Source: Bacillota bacterium (GTDB lineage Bacteria > Bacillota > Clostridia > Lachnospirales > Lachnospiraceae). From it: 64,000 nt of DNA. The notes under the pieces are model-generated. The model saw only the letters and a list, made by a program, of their open reading frames with translations. It was not told the origin of the DNA and made no database searches. Position numbers and translations under genes: made by a program. Each line of letters begins with the position of its first letter. The stretch's first letter is position 1. The stretch is from the NCBI GenBank assembly GCA_023387655.1, contig JAEWHR010000243.1:32746-96745 (forward strand), in the 5' to 3' direction. Positions 45,234 through 53,842 of this stretch are shown here, piece after piece.

Positions 45234-46763
45234 CTAAGCCTTCCTCCTTTTTGATCCAGCCATATAAAGACCTAATTCTTGTATCGTAACTTCATCTGGT
45301 GTTAAAGAAGCTACAATCTCTCCCTCATACATAACTAAAATACGATCACTTAAGTTCATTACTTCATCCAATTCAAAGGATACCAGTAAAACACCGCTTC
45401 CCTTATCTCTTTCTGCTATTAACTGTTTGTGAACAAACTCGATAGCTCCAACATCCAATCCTCTTGTTGGTTGTACTGCCACCAAAAGTTCAGGCTTACG
45501 CTGAATTTCTCTTGCTATGATAACCTTTTGCTGGTTACCACCAGACATACTTCGACATGTCGTAATTGCTCCCTGTCCACTTCGTATATCGTATTGCTCA
45601 ATAAGCTTCACTGCATTCTCGTGGATAGCCCCGTGTTTTAGAAATCCACATTTTTGATACTTCTTTGTAAAATACTCTTGTAAAACAAGATTATCTTCTA
45701 TGGTATATTCAAGAACTAAACCATGTTTATGACGGTCCTCTGGAATATGCGATAATCCATGGATATTTCGATATCGTATCGATTTTTTCGTAATGTCTTC
45801 ACCATGAAGTTTTATGGAACCACTATCGCATTTGATTAAACCAGTTATCGCTTGAATTAATTCCGATTGACCATTTCCATCAATTCCAGCGATACTTACG
45901 ACCTCTCCTTTTCTAACTTCAAAGCTAATATCATGAACTAAAGCCTTTTTGTTTCCTTTTTGTTTGGAATGTACAGTTAATGTCTTCACATCCAAAACAA
46001 CTTCTTTGGGTTTTGCTGCCTTTTTATCAACTTTAAAGTTAACCTTACGACCAACCATCATTTCTGACATCGTTTCTTTATCCGTAGTTTTAACATCTAC
46101 GGTACCAATATATCTACCACGACGTAATACGGAGCAACGATCTGCAACCGCTTTGATCTCATTCAGCTTATGAGTAATAAACAAAATTGATTTTCCTTCT
46201 TTTGCAAGACCTCGCATAATGTTCATCAATTCATCAATTTCCTGTGGTGTAAGTACTGCAGTCGGCTCATCAAATATTAGAATTTCATTCTCACGATATA
46301 GCATCTTTAAGATTTCAATTCTTTGCTGCATACCGACGGATATATCTGAAACATAAGCATCTGGATCTACAGCAAGATGATAATGTTCACTTAACTCTAA
46401 CACCTTTTTTCTGGCTTCCTCCATCTTGAGAAAACCACCGCTTACTGTTTCTACACCAAGAATAATATTTTGTAGAACCGTAAAATTATGAACTAACTTA
46501 AAATGCTGATGCACCATACCAATTCCCAGTGCATTCGCATCCAATGGACCATTAATTTTCACTGTTTTCCCTTTTACTTTAATAGAACCTTTTTCAGGTT
46601 GATATAATCCAAATAAAACACTCATCAGTGTTGATTTTCCCGCACCATTTTCACCAAGTAGAGCATGAATTTCTCCCTTTCTTAACTGAAGAGTAATATT
46701 ATCATTTGCTATAATACCGGGAAATTCTTTTGTGATTCCAAGCATTTCTATAATGTAGTCCAA
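45234..46763 (-). CDS. Double-domain nucleoside ABC transporter ATPase, NupO-like
   Basis: Two fused ATPase domains. Domain 1: Walker A GENGAGKST, signature ISVGMQQRIEIL, Walker B LIFDEPTAVLTPQE. Domain 2: GIDGNGQSEL, signature MSGGNQQKVIIAR, degenerate Walker B LLVAVQPTRGLDVGA, as usual for this family. The open frame extends to a GTG at 46811 with no ribosome site. I prefer the TTG at 46763, which has AAGGAGG about eleven bases upstream and aligns with the start of the paralogue at 33382 (DYIIEMLGITKEFP against YAIECKGITKTFG), giving 509 residues. The start is therefore uncertain by 16 codons. It drives nucleoside uptake with the neighbouring permeases. Confidence 0.9.
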   Translation of the reverse strand: MDYIIEMLGITKEFPGIIANDNITLQLRKGEIHALLGENGAGKSTLMSVLFGLYQPEKGSIKVKGKTVKINGPLDANALGIGMVHQHFKLVHNFTVLQNIILGVETVSGGFLKMEEARKKVLELSEHYHLAVDPDAYVSDISVGMQQRIEILKMLYRENEILIFDEPTAVLTPQEIDELMNIMRGLAKEGKSILFITHKLNEIKAVADRCSVLRRGRYIGTVDVKTTDKETMSEMMVGRKVNFKVDKKAAKPKEVVLDVKTLTVHSKQKGNKKALVHDISFEVRKGEVVSIAGIDGNGQSELIQAITGLIKCDSGSIKLHGEDITKKSIRYRNIHGLSHIPEDRHKHGLVLEYTIEDNLVLQEYFTKKYQKCGFLKHGAIHENAVKLIEQYDIRSGQGAITTCRSMSGGNQQKVIIAREIQRKPELLVAVQPTRGLDVGAIEFVHKQLIAERDKGSGVLLVSFELDEVMNLSDRILVMYEGEIVASLTPDEVTIQELGLYMAGSKRRKA

Positions 46764-46867
46764 AGGTATTACTCCCTCCTTGCCTTTCTTTTTCCCTAAA
46801 AAAGCTGCCACAAAATGGTTATAATTTCACCATATTGCAACAGCCCTCCTAATCATTTTACAATCTG

Positions 46868-46881
46868 TGCGCCATAGCGCA
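46868..46881. repeat. Short GC palindrome, copy 1
   Basis: TGCGCCATAGCGCA lies between the lipoprotein and ATPase genes. The 12-base core GCGCCATAGCGC recurs at 55818-55829, and it stands out in AT-rich surroundings. Confidence 0.6.
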
Positions 46882-46897
46882 TAAAATCTATCCTCTA

Positions 46898-48037
46898 TTA
46901 TTTAACTTCATCAATATTGACAATAGTCACTGGTAATTCAGACACTTCTTCAATTCCTTCTATCTTCGGAGCATATTCTCCAGATACTAATTTGGCATAT
47001 ACATCACCATAATCAGCTTCTGTAAATTTTTCAAACTTTGATGTCTTTAATGGGAGTCCTACTCCTTCTGTAGTTACATCAAGTGTTACAATCTCACCGC
47101 CAGGGAATTTTCCTTCATAGAACATAGCAATACCATCATATACTGATTTTTTAAGTTCTTTCATAGCAGAAGTTATTACTGTACTTGATTCTGAGCTTTG
47201 ATCAACGTCAACACCTATTACTTTTCCGTTATTATCTTGTGCTGCAGCCATTACTGAGTTTCCTACTGCACCACCACAACCAAAAATAACTTGTGTTCCA
47301 CTCTGATACCAGGAAGCCGCCGTAGTCAGTGCCTCTGGAGTTGCTGTAAAGCCTCCGGTATAGTGATACTTCATATCAATTTTATCAATACCCATTTCTT
47401 TTGCTGCTGTTTCTGCACCAAGTACATAACCAAATCCAAAACGTTTTACTGATGGAACTGCCATACCACCCATAAAACCAAGTTTCGTATAACCTTCTTT
47501 TACTGCTGCATAACCAGCTAAAAATCCGGCCTGTTCTTCTGCATAATATACAGAATATACGTTATCTTTAATTGTTTTGTCCTCTCCTTTTTGTGGCTGA
47601 CTATCCAAGATGATAAATTTAACATCTGGATATGTAGTCTGCACTTCGTAAACCGCCTCAGAAAACTTATATCCAGGACAAACAACTAATTTTGCTCCAC
47701 CTCTAACCGCAAGACCAATGGTATCAATATAGGCTGCAGTCGTTGCTTCTGCAGGCTGATAATACTTATGAGTCTTATTATTTTCAGTAGCATATTGAGT
47801 AAGACCTTCCCATGATCCCTGATTAAAAGACTTGTCATCAATTGTACCAATGTCAGTTACAAGAGCTAACTCGTATCCTTCTGTCTTGTTATTGTTTTCA
47901 TTGTTAGCACCATTTGTTACACCAGGAGTTGTTGTTCCTGCATTTTGATTTGGTGTTTCATTGTCCTTCTTACCGCAAGCGGATAATACCGTTATTGCTA
48001 AGGTAAGAATAAGCACAAGTGAAATTAATTTCTTCAT
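46898..48037 (-). CDS. BMP/PnrA-family nucleoside-binding lipoprotein (second system)
   Basis: A lipoprotein of about 379 residues: signal peptide MKKLISLVLILTLAITVLSAC with lipobox LSAC, a long Asn/Thr linker, then the BMP fold (YELALVTDIGTIDDKSFNQGSWEGLTQYA, VVCPGYKFSEAVYEVQ, KLGFMGGMAVPSVKRFGFGYVLGAE, GVDVDQSSES). GTIDDKSFNQG and the MGGMAVPSV block match PnrA, which binds purine and pyrimidine nucleosides. The frame reaches a TTG at 48052, but GGAGGAG lies seven bases before the ATG at 48037, which I use. It follows cdd by about 370 bases and precedes the ATPase gene. Confidence 0.92.
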   Translation of the reverse strand: MKKLISLVLILTLAITVLSACGKKDNETPNQNAGTTTPGVTNGANNENNNKTEGYELALVTDIGTIDDKSFNQGSWEGLTQYATENNKTHKYYQPAEATTAAYIDTIGLAVRGGAKLVVCPGYKFSEAVYEVQTTYPDVKFIILDSQPQKGEDKTIKDNVYSVYYAEEQAGFLAGYAAVKEGYTKLGFMGGMAVPSVKRFGFGYVLGAETAAKEMGIDKIDMKYHYTGGFTATPEALTTAASWYQSGTQVIFGCGGAVGNSVMAAAQDNNGKVIGVDVDQSSESSTVITSAMKELKKSVYDGIAMFYEGKFPGGEIVTLDVTTEGVGLPLKTSKFEKFTEADYGDVYAKLVSGEYAPKIEGIEEVSELPVTIVNIDEVK

Positions 48038-48409
48038 CACTGACTCCTCCAAAATCCCGTAAGTTTTCTTTCATAGAATCATCTTACAAATCTAGATGAT
48101 TTTCTATCTGCTAAATATAATTCGCTTTTTTTGTATTTCTTATACTTCCTTTTCATAAGAATTCCTTCAATGATAACCAGTTTAATGAAAAAATCTAATT
48201 CATCCAGTGAATCCAAGGAATTATTCCAAATTACAGTATTGCAATAAAAAAAGCTATTATAATTCAACGAAAAACTTACTACATAAGTAGAAAGTAAAAC
48301 GCAGAAATATAATAGCATGTTCAATTCCTATGGTAAAGGTATGAATTATTGGTAATTGTTTTGGTAACTTGCGGAAACTTCCTAAATTAGGTTTTTTTTC
48401 CACACATTA
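48038..48409 (-). other. Gap between cdd and the BMP lipoprotein gene
   Basis: A 372-base leader region. It contains a minus-strand frame of 25 codons (48156-48079, starting MKRKYKKYKKSEL and strongly basic) with an AAGGA ribosome site seven bases upstream, followed by the lipoprotein ribosome site. It may be a leader peptide or chance. A TTGAAT and TATAATAG-like sequence near 48255-48275 could be a promoter. Nothing else is recognised. Confidence 0.45.
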
Positions 48410-48943
48410 TTATTCCTCCAAATTTTGTGCAGAAAAGCCCAATGGAAGTAAATCAGCAAGTGTATATGCCCAATAATCTTCCTCCGATTTAGCTAAAATT
48501 ACAATAAACTTTTTTGGATTGCAAAATTCCATCATAACTTGCCTACATACTCCGCATGGAGGGCAATAATCTACAATGTTACCTTTCTTACCTCCAACAA
48601 TTGCAATTGCAACAAAATCTTTTTCACCTTCGCTAACCGCCTTAAAAAATGCTGTTCTTTCAGCGCAATTCGTCGGAGTAAAGGTTGCATTTTCAATATT
48701 ACAACCAGTATATACTTTATTGCCTTTGGTTAGTAGTGCGGCTCCTACATGGAAATTTGAATATGGTACATAAGAACGTTTCAACATACCGATCGCTTCT
48801 TTGATAAGATTCTTGCAAACAGTATCGTTTATAATTTCATCAGAAGGTAGTTGGTTCGCCTTTTTGGGCACTAAATCACCAGCTTGCCTACAGGCTGGAT
48901 ACGTATATTCCATATTATTATCCTCGTCCTTCATGAAACACAC
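48410..48943 (-). CDS. cdd: Cytidine deaminase with unusual N-terminal extension
   Basis: The C-terminal 135 residues are a standard homotetrameric cytidine deaminase: CNIENATFTPTNCAERTAFF (zinc Cys93, catalytic Glu95) and CPPCGVCRQ (zinc Cys130 and Cys133). It converts cytidine and deoxycytidine to uridine and deoxyuridine. The protein has about 40 extra N-terminal residues (MEYTYPACRQAGDLVPKKANQLPSDEI) not found in the normal 130-140-residue family; part of this is encoded by a 20-base palindrome. Starts at 48943, 48934 or 48913 are possible; the GAGG before the MEYTYP methionine (48913) is the best site. It lies between deoC and the transporter genes in a salvage locus. Confidence 0.93.
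   Translation of the reverse strand: MCFMKDEDNNMEYTYPACRQAGDLVPKKANQLPSDEIINDTVCKNLIKEAIGMLKRSYVPYSNFHVGAALLTKGNKVYTGCNIENATFTPTNCAERTAFFKAVSEGEKDFVAIAIVGGKKGNIVDYCPPCGVCRQVMMEFCNPKKFIVILAKSEEDYWAYTLADLLPLGFSAQNLEE
48879..48898. repeat. Palindrome inside the cdd N-terminal extension
   Basis: CCAGCTTGCCTACAGGCTGG folds into an eight-bp stem (one wobble pair) and encodes PACRQAG on the minus strand. It looks like a small palindromic insertion that keeps the frame open. Confidence 0.55.
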
Positions 48944-48996
48944 ATCCTTTCACACTATAATTTTAAAAAATAACTAGGCATTAATTACCAATTACA

Positions 48997-49115
48997 GAGT
49001 CTTTTTTTGGTACTCATTAAATCCGTTAGCAGACTCTTTTTTTGGTATTCATTATTATTCGTTAGCAGGCTCTTTTTTGGGTATCAATTAATATCCGTTA
49101 GCAGACTCATTTTTT
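48997..49115 (+). repeat. 36-bp tandem array seeded from the deoC 3' end
   Basis: Copies at 48997-49031, 49032-49067 and 49068-49103, plus a partial copy from 49104, share the pattern GACTCTTTTTTTGGTATTCA followed by TTAATATCCGTTAGCA. The copy at 49068-49103 includes the deoC stop codon (49088-49090), and 49088-49110 encodes the last residues NESANGY. The other copies repeat this coding end beyond the stop. Confidence 0.92.
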
Positions 49116-49765
49116 GCTAATTTAACAATGCGGCTTGTTCCTAGCCTAGAGGCTCCAAGCCTGATAAAGCGTATCGCATCATCAAAGGAAGCAATACCAC
49201 CAGCTGCTTTCATCTTAACGCCTTCTCCGATATGCTTAGAGAAAAGCTCAATATCTTCAAACGTTGCTCCAGCAGTAGAAAATCCAGTAGATGTTTTTAT
49301 ATAATCCGCACCACCTTTAGTTACTACTTCACACATCGTAATCTTTTCTTCTTTCGTAAGTAGACAAGTTTCAATAATTACTTTAAGAATCTTATCTCCA
49401 CATACCTTTTTAATTTGACGTATCTCTTCTTCTACTGCATCAAATTTTCCTTCTTTCAAATCACCGAGATTAACAACCATATCAATCTCATCAGCTCCGT
49501 TATCAAGAGCATCCTTAGTTTCCATAACTTTTACATTGGTTGTATTATATCCATTTGGGAAACCAATCACCGTACATACTGCCATACGGTCTCCAACATA
49601 TTCCTTCGCTCTTTTCACAAAAGAAGGTGGGATACAAACAGAAGCTGTCTGATAAGTAATTGCATCATCGCAGATTTGTTTGATCTCTTGCCACGTAGCA
49701 GTTTGTGTTAGTAAGGTATGATCCACCGTTTTAAATATATCTTTTTTCTCCATCTTAACATCCAT
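49088..49765 (-). CDS. deoC: Deoxyribose-phosphate aldolase
   Basis: A 225-residue TIM-barrel class I aldolase. The Schiff-base lysine is in DYIKTSTGF (family motif), the proton-relay Asp and Lys are in ADEIDMVVNLGDLKEGKF and ILKVIIETCLL. It cleaves 2-deoxy-D-ribose 5-phosphate to acetaldehyde and glyceraldehyde 3-phosphate, the last step of deoxynucleoside catabolism. It follows deoD by 53 bases, so both are probably in one transcript. The first two in-frame ATG codons (49765 and 49753) are both weakly served by ribosome sites. The gene's last codons are duplicated in tandem downstream. Confidence 0.95.
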   Translation of the reverse strand: MDVKMEKKDIFKTVDHTLLTQTATWQEIKQICDDAITYQTASVCIPPSFVKRAKEYVGDRMAVCTVIGFPNGYNTTNVKVMETKDALDNGADEIDMVVNLGDLKEGKFDAVEEEIRQIKKVCGDKILKVIIETCLLTKEEKITMCEVVTKGGADYIKTSTGFSTAGATFEDIELFSKHIGEGVKMKAAGGIASFDDAIRFIRLGASRLGTSRIVKLAKNESANGY

Positions 49766-49818
49766 TCCGCGCTTTGACGCCTTTTTATATGATGGTAATT
49801 TTGTACTTTATAAACTTT

Positions 49819-50535
49819 TTAAGCAAGTTCTAAAGCGATTTCCATCATTTCTCTAAAACTTACCTGACGATCTTCTGCAGATAAACTTTCTCCAGTATAA
49901 AGGTGATCAGAAATAGTTAAGATACACAGTGCATTCTTTCCTGCTCTAGCTGCATTCATATAAAGTGCCGCAGCCTCCATCTCAACGCATAAAACGCCCA
50001 TCTTCTTCCATTGATTCGAAGAATTCTTGTTATCATCATAGAAGATATCAGAAGATAAAATATTACCTACGACAACTTTTGTATTCAAAGATTTTGCTGC
50101 ACTAACTGCCTTTTCAAGTAATTCATAACTAGCAATTGGTGCAAAGGTTCCTGGTAGCTCATACTGGGAGGCAAAATTCGAATTTGTACTTGCACCCATG
50201 CCAATTACTACATCGCGAACATGAATGTTGTCAGATATACCACCAGCTGAACCGATACGAATAATATTGTCAACATCATAAAAGTGATATAACTCATAAG
50301 AATAGATACCAATAGAAGGCATACCCATACCTCCGCCCATAACAGATATCTGCTTCCCTTTATAAGTTCCTGTATACCCAAACATATTTCTAACTGTATT
50401 AAAACATACCGGATTTTCTAAATATGTTTCTGCAATAAATTTTGCACGTAAAGGATCTCCTGGCATTAATACTGTTTTAGCGATTTCTCCAAGCTTCGCT
50501 CCATTGTGCGGGGTTGGTACTGGTGCATGACTCAT
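49819..50535 (-). CDS. deoD: Purine nucleoside phosphorylase, DeoD type
   Basis: A 238-residue hexameric-type phosphorylase: MSHAPVPTPHNGAKLGEIAKTVLMPGDPLRAKFIAE is the diagnostic N-terminus with the phosphate-binding GDPLRAK; GSAGGI and the purine-site block VLCVEMEAAALYMNAARAGKNALCILTISDH with catalytic Asp follow. It splits purine (deoxy)ribonucleosides with phosphate into base and (deoxy)ribose 1-phosphate. It is the first gene of the leftward salvage locus, with a GGAGG ribosome site. Confidence 0.96.
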   Translation of the reverse strand: MSHAPVPTPHNGAKLGEIAKTVLMPGDPLRAKFIAETYLENPVCFNTVRNMFGYTGTYKGKQISVMGGGMGMPSIGIYSYELYHFYDVDNIIRIGSAGGISDNIHVRDVVIGMGASTNSNFASQYELPGTFAPIASYELLEKAVSAAKSLNTKVVVGNILSSDIFYDDNKNSSNQWKKMGVLCVEMEAAALYMNAARAGKNALCILTISDHLYTGESLSAEDRQVSFREMMEIALELA

Positions 50536-50670
50536 AATAATTCCTCCATTCTGTATACTTAGATTATGAAATAAATTATACTTATTATTTAGTATTGTAT
50601 AAAGAAAATAATTAGAAATTTTTAGTATATCTTAACATAAAATCTGCCTAATTGCAACTTTGCTACGTGG

Positions 50671-50772
50671 CTTGATAAACCTTTACAGCCTAGTTTGATA
50701 ACCTTTCGTAACCTAGCTTTAATAAATCATTGTAACCTAGATTTAATAAATCATTGTAAACTAGATTTATAG
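50671..50772 (+). repeat. 24-bp tandem array 3' of gerAA
   Basis: Units 50671-50694, 50695-50717, 50718-50741 and 50742-50765 follow the pattern TTTAATAAATCATTGTAACC plus TAGA; the last two differ at one base, the first two are more diverged. A partial fifth copy follows. The array lies in the 255-base gap between gerAA and deoD; no terminator is obvious there. Confidence 0.9.
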
Positions 50773-50790
50773 ACGTTAACATAAATACCG

Positions 50791-52212
50791 TTAAACCCTT
50801 TGATTCTTGCTGTTTGGTAAGGTTACTCGGAAGAACTTTCTCATTAGTTTTTTTGCATTAAAAGGTATCAGCGGATAAAGATAACTCTTACCAGATATGG
50901 TCTTATTAAAGGCAACACTAACTATTATTAAGAGAATGCCAGCACAATATCCCCATATACCAAAGAAAGCAGTGAGAATTAACATAATTAAACGTAAAAA
51001 TTTAAGCGCGAAGCCAAGTTCAAAACTAATCTGTGTATAATTAGCTAGGACTACAAATGCCATATAAAGCATTGCTTCCGCATTGAACCAACCTGAACTT
51101 ACTGTAAAATCACCAATTATCACCGCAGCAACCACACTTAATGGGGTACTTAACATACTAGGGGTATTTACCGCAGCCAAACGAAGTCCGTCTATGGCAA
51201 GTTCCAAGATCATGAACTGCCATATGAGTGGCAAATTCATCGGATCTTTTACTATGATAAATTCAAAACCTTTCGGTATCCACTGTGGATTATCCATAAA
51301 CAATAAAAAAGTCGGAGTCAGTACTAATGCTATTAAATTAATGAGTAAACGAGTTATTCGTAAATAAGTCCCTGTAATCGGTGGAAAATAATAATCATCC
51401 GCCCCCTCTACAATATCAAAAATAGAGGATGGAATTATCATTGCTTCTGGAGAATTATCTACTAAAATGGCTATACTTCCTTCTAAGATACAGGCAGCAG
51501 TGGTATCGGGACGTTCCGAGTATTTATATTTGGGAAAGGGATTGAACCAACTACCGCGGTATAGAGATTCTGCTAAACTTTCCTGATTCATCGATAAAGA
51601 ATCCACTTGAATCTCTTCCAACTTTGTAATAACGCGATGTAATAGTCTTTCATCGATTCTACCATCCATATAAGTTATAACAATATCGGTTTTTGAGCTT
51701 TCGCCAATCTCCATCATCTTCATCACCAAATCGTTGCTTCGGATACGCCGGCGTATTAACGCTGTATTAAAAACAATAGTTTCTACGAAACCATCCCTGG
51801 AACCACGTAATACCTTTTCCTTTTCTGGTTCCTCCACTCCTCTGGCTGGGTAGGTTCTAGCGTCAATTGCTATTACCTCATCAAATCCATCAATAAACAT
51901 TAATGGAACACCAGAAAATAGATTTTTAACGATTGCTTTCTCATCGTTTATGATATCAACTTCAATGTAGCCTATATAGATATCTGCATAGTCCTTTGCA
52001 CTTTTAGGAAAATCTTCTTTCACTGCATCTAATTTCTGTAGCATCCTTTGCAAGGGTTCATCTTTTGCAAAACCATCAATATAATATAAACAAGCCAATC
52101 TACCACCAGTCTGAAAGGTCCGGCAGAGGATATCAAAGCTTTTATCTACCTTGAATAATTGGTTGAAGTAGTTCATATTGGCATAAATGTCCTTACCTAG
52201 TTGATATGGCAT
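50791..52212 (-). CDS. GerA-family spore germination protein, A subunit, without adjacent B and C genes
   Basis: A 473-residue GerAA/GerA-type protein. The hydrophilic N-terminal domain (about 1-250, with VPLMFIDGFDEVIAIDARTYPARGVEEPEKEKVLRGSRDGFVETIVFNTALIRRRIR) is diagnostic; QVDSLSMNQESLAESLYRGSWFNPFPKYKYSERPDTTAACILEGSIAILVDNSP leads into four to five membrane segments. In spores it sits in the inner membrane as part of the germinant receptor. GerA operons normally carry A, B and C genes together; neither neighbour here is B or C, so this is an orphan copy. It is flanked by terminators and repeats. Confidence 0.93.
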   Translation of the reverse strand: MPYQLGKDIYANMNYFNQLFKVDKSFDILCRTFQTGGRLACLYYIDGFAKDEPLQRMLQKLDAVKEDFPKSAKDYADIYIGYIEVDIINDEKAIVKNLFSGVPLMFIDGFDEVIAIDARTYPARGVEEPEKEKVLRGSRDGFVETIVFNTALIRRRIRSNDLVMKMMEIGESSKTDIVITYMDGRIDERLLHRVITKLEEIQVDSLSMNQESLAESLYRGSWFNPFPKYKYSERPDTTAACILEGSIAILVDNSPEAMIIPSSIFDIVEGADDYYFPPITGTYLRITRLLINLIALVLTPTFLLFMDNPQWIPKGFEFIIVKDPMNLPLIWQFMILELAIDGLRLAAVNTPSMLSTPLSVVAAVIIGDFTVSSGWFNAEAMLYMAFVVLANYTQISFELGFALKFLRLIMLILTAFFGIWGYCAGILLIIVSVAFNKTISGKSYLYPLIPFNAKKLMRKFFRVTLPNSKNQRV

Positions 52213-52284
52213 CTTCTTCTCTCACTTTCGTAGATACTTTTTCTACTATAGTTTGCCAATATCAACTAGAAATATGTAGCAATG

Positions 52285-52339
52285 AAAAAGAAAAAGCTTG
52301 AATTCCTATTAAGACTTTATCTTATAGAAATTCAAGCTT
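52285..52339 (-). terminator. Terminator of the trigger-factor-like lipoprotein gene
   Basis: AAGCTTGAATT(C)CTAT (52294-52309) pairs with ATAG(A)AATTCAAGCTT (52324-52339) with one bulge. On the minus strand it is followed by TTTCTTTTTC. Confidence 0.8.
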
Positions 52340-52387
52340 ATATTTTAAACTTTAGAGGTAACTTAGTCCCCCTTAATTAGTTGTCCT

Positions 52388-53443
52388 TTATTCCACAATT
52401 GTAACTTGATCTGCGATGAAATTTTGAACCTTATCCCAAAGAAGAGCTTCCTTCACAGTTTCTTCTCCAATTTCATTTACAAATTCTGCATTGGTGTTAT
52501 AACCATATTTTTTTGCAAATTCTGTTAAGCTTTCTTCATATTCTTTTTGAGTTAATGTAATATTCTCAGCTCTACCAATAGCATCTAGTAATAACTCCTG
52601 CTTCAATGCTAATTTGACATATTCCTCAAAGGTAACACCAAAGTAAGTGCTTACATATTCTTCAAGTTCTAAGCCATTCACCATCGCCCTAACATTAAGC
52701 TTTTCTTCAAGCTCCTTACTCTTTTTCTCAATAGAACCTTCTGGGTACTCTAGTATCTCAGATCCATCAGAAACAATCTTCCAAGCCCCTAATTTTGGAT
52801 TATTCTTAACTTCCTCAAGCTTATCCTTCTTAATGGTAGGAATTAAGCTTTCTTTGAATTCATCCACTGTATTTGTATCCGATATTTTTTGTACAAATTC
52901 ATCTGTTACTTCAGGAACTACAAACTGCTCTACGGATTTAATTGTAACCTGAAAAGAAGCTTCTTTTCCGATAAATGCTTTCTCAGCAAAGGTACTTGGA
53001 ATTGTTAAAGAAAACTTAGTAGTTTCTCCGGAATACATCCCAGCTAAGTTCGCAGTAAATCCGTCCATAATGTATTCACCATCACCATAAACGAATTCAA
53101 AATTGTCACTGTTAAAACCATCATTTTCTTTTCCGTCAATCGTACCAGTCATCTGTATCGTAACTCTGTCACCATTCGAAATTGGATGGTCCTCATTTTT
53201 TACGTAAGTACCATTTTGTGTTTGAACCTCTTTTAATTTTTTCTCTATATCTGCTTCGGTAACTTCAAATGTATCTACTGATACTGTAATGTCTTTATAA
53301 GAACCTGGTGTTACATATTTCGAAGTATCCACATCCTTATATCTACTATAAGCTTCAAAATTAATCTCTTCACTTTTTTTGCACCCGGAAAATACAAGGG
53401 TAACTCCTAGTATCGCAATCGCAAGTATTCCTCTCTTCTTCAT
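52388..53443 (-). CDS. Trigger-factor-like peptidyl-prolyl isomerase lipoprotein
   Basis: A lipoprotein of about 351 residues: signal MKKRGILAIAILGVTLVFSGC (lipobox FSGC). An N-terminal segment leads into a trigger-factor-type FKBP domain (ISNGDRVTIQMTGTIDGKENDGFNSDNFEFVYGDGEYIMDGFTANLAGMYSGETTKFSLTIPSTF) and then the helical C-terminal chaperone domain of trigger factor (TDEFVQKISDTNTVDEFKESLIPTIKKD onward). The ribosome-binding domain is missing and the protein is exported, so it should assist folding of proteins outside the membrane. Start chosen at the third-codon ATG (53443) where the signal peptide begins. Single gene with its own terminator; the cue for its expression is not visible. 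Confidence 0.85.
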   Translation of the reverse strand: MKKRGILAIAILGVTLVFSGCKKSEEINFEAYSRYKDVDTSKYVTPGSYKDITVSVDTFEVTEADIEKKLKEVQTQNGTYVKNEDHPISNGDRVTIQMTGTIDGKENDGFNSDNFEFVYGDGEYIMDGFTANLAGMYSGETTKFSLTIPSTFAEKAFIGKEASFQVTIKSVEQFVVPEVTDEFVQKISDTNTVDEFKESLIPTIKKDKLEEVKNNPKLGAWKIVSDGSEILEYPEGSIEKKSKELEEKLNVRAMVNGLELEEYVSTYFGVTFEEYVKLALKQELLLDAIGRAENITLTQKEYEESLTEFAKKYGYNTNAEFVNEIGEETVKEALLWDKVQNFIADQVTIVE

Positions 53444-53452
53444 ATCCTCCAT

Positions 53453-53639
53453 ACCTTTCTTTTCATAGGTTTCCTTAATACTTTATCATATTTGATGAAT
53501 ATTTACAATGTAAATACTTACAATTCACTGTTTCTTCACATTTCATTCCTTCCCTTTAAAAAACCGCAAAACCTGCACTCGATTTCACATTCCTGCTCCC
53601 TTATGATGGATGACTAGTTAAGATATAACCTTTATATAA
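53453..53639. other. Upstream region of the lipoprotein gene
   Basis: About 190 bases of AT-rich sequence between the thrS terminator and the lipoprotein start. No repeat, RNA or confident promoter pair is seen. Confidence 0.5.
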
Positions 53640-53692
53640 AGAAAGAGAGAGCAACAAAAAATAAATTAAACTTTTTTTTGCTCTCTCTAAAA
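53640..53692 (-). terminator. Terminator of thrS
   Basis: AGAGAGAGC with an A-rich arm (about 53643-53662) pairs with a T-rich arm ending GCTCTCTCT (about 53673-53690). On the minus strand the stem is followed by TTCTTTATA. It lies about 150 bases past the thrS stop codon. Confidence 0.75.
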
Positions 53693-53729
53693 TTGTAATA
53701 GATTTATCTTCTTTATCTAATTACTTTTT

Positions 53730-53842
53730 ATCTTATTCTATACTAGCTTCTTTTCTTTGCTAGATCCTTTTTAGATTCTTATTTAGAATCTTATATAGTT
53801 TCTTAGCAAGATTTATTTCTATTCTTTTCTAGATCCTTTTGT
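53730..53842 (+). repeat. Degenerate repeat after thrS
   Basis: TCTTTTCTAGATCCTTTT (next to the thrS stop) and TCTTTGCTAGATCCTTTT (about 53754) are two clear copies about 70 bases apart. Between them TTAGATTCTTATTTAGAATC and similar A/T-rich pieces look like further decayed units. It is weaker than the other arrays. Confidence 0.5.

Noticed and set aside
48157..48324. Upstream part of an 81-codon minus-strand frame
   Set aside because: Weak ribosome site, hydrophobic low-complexity start and no family resemblance; only the last 25 codons have a plausible start and are noted separately.
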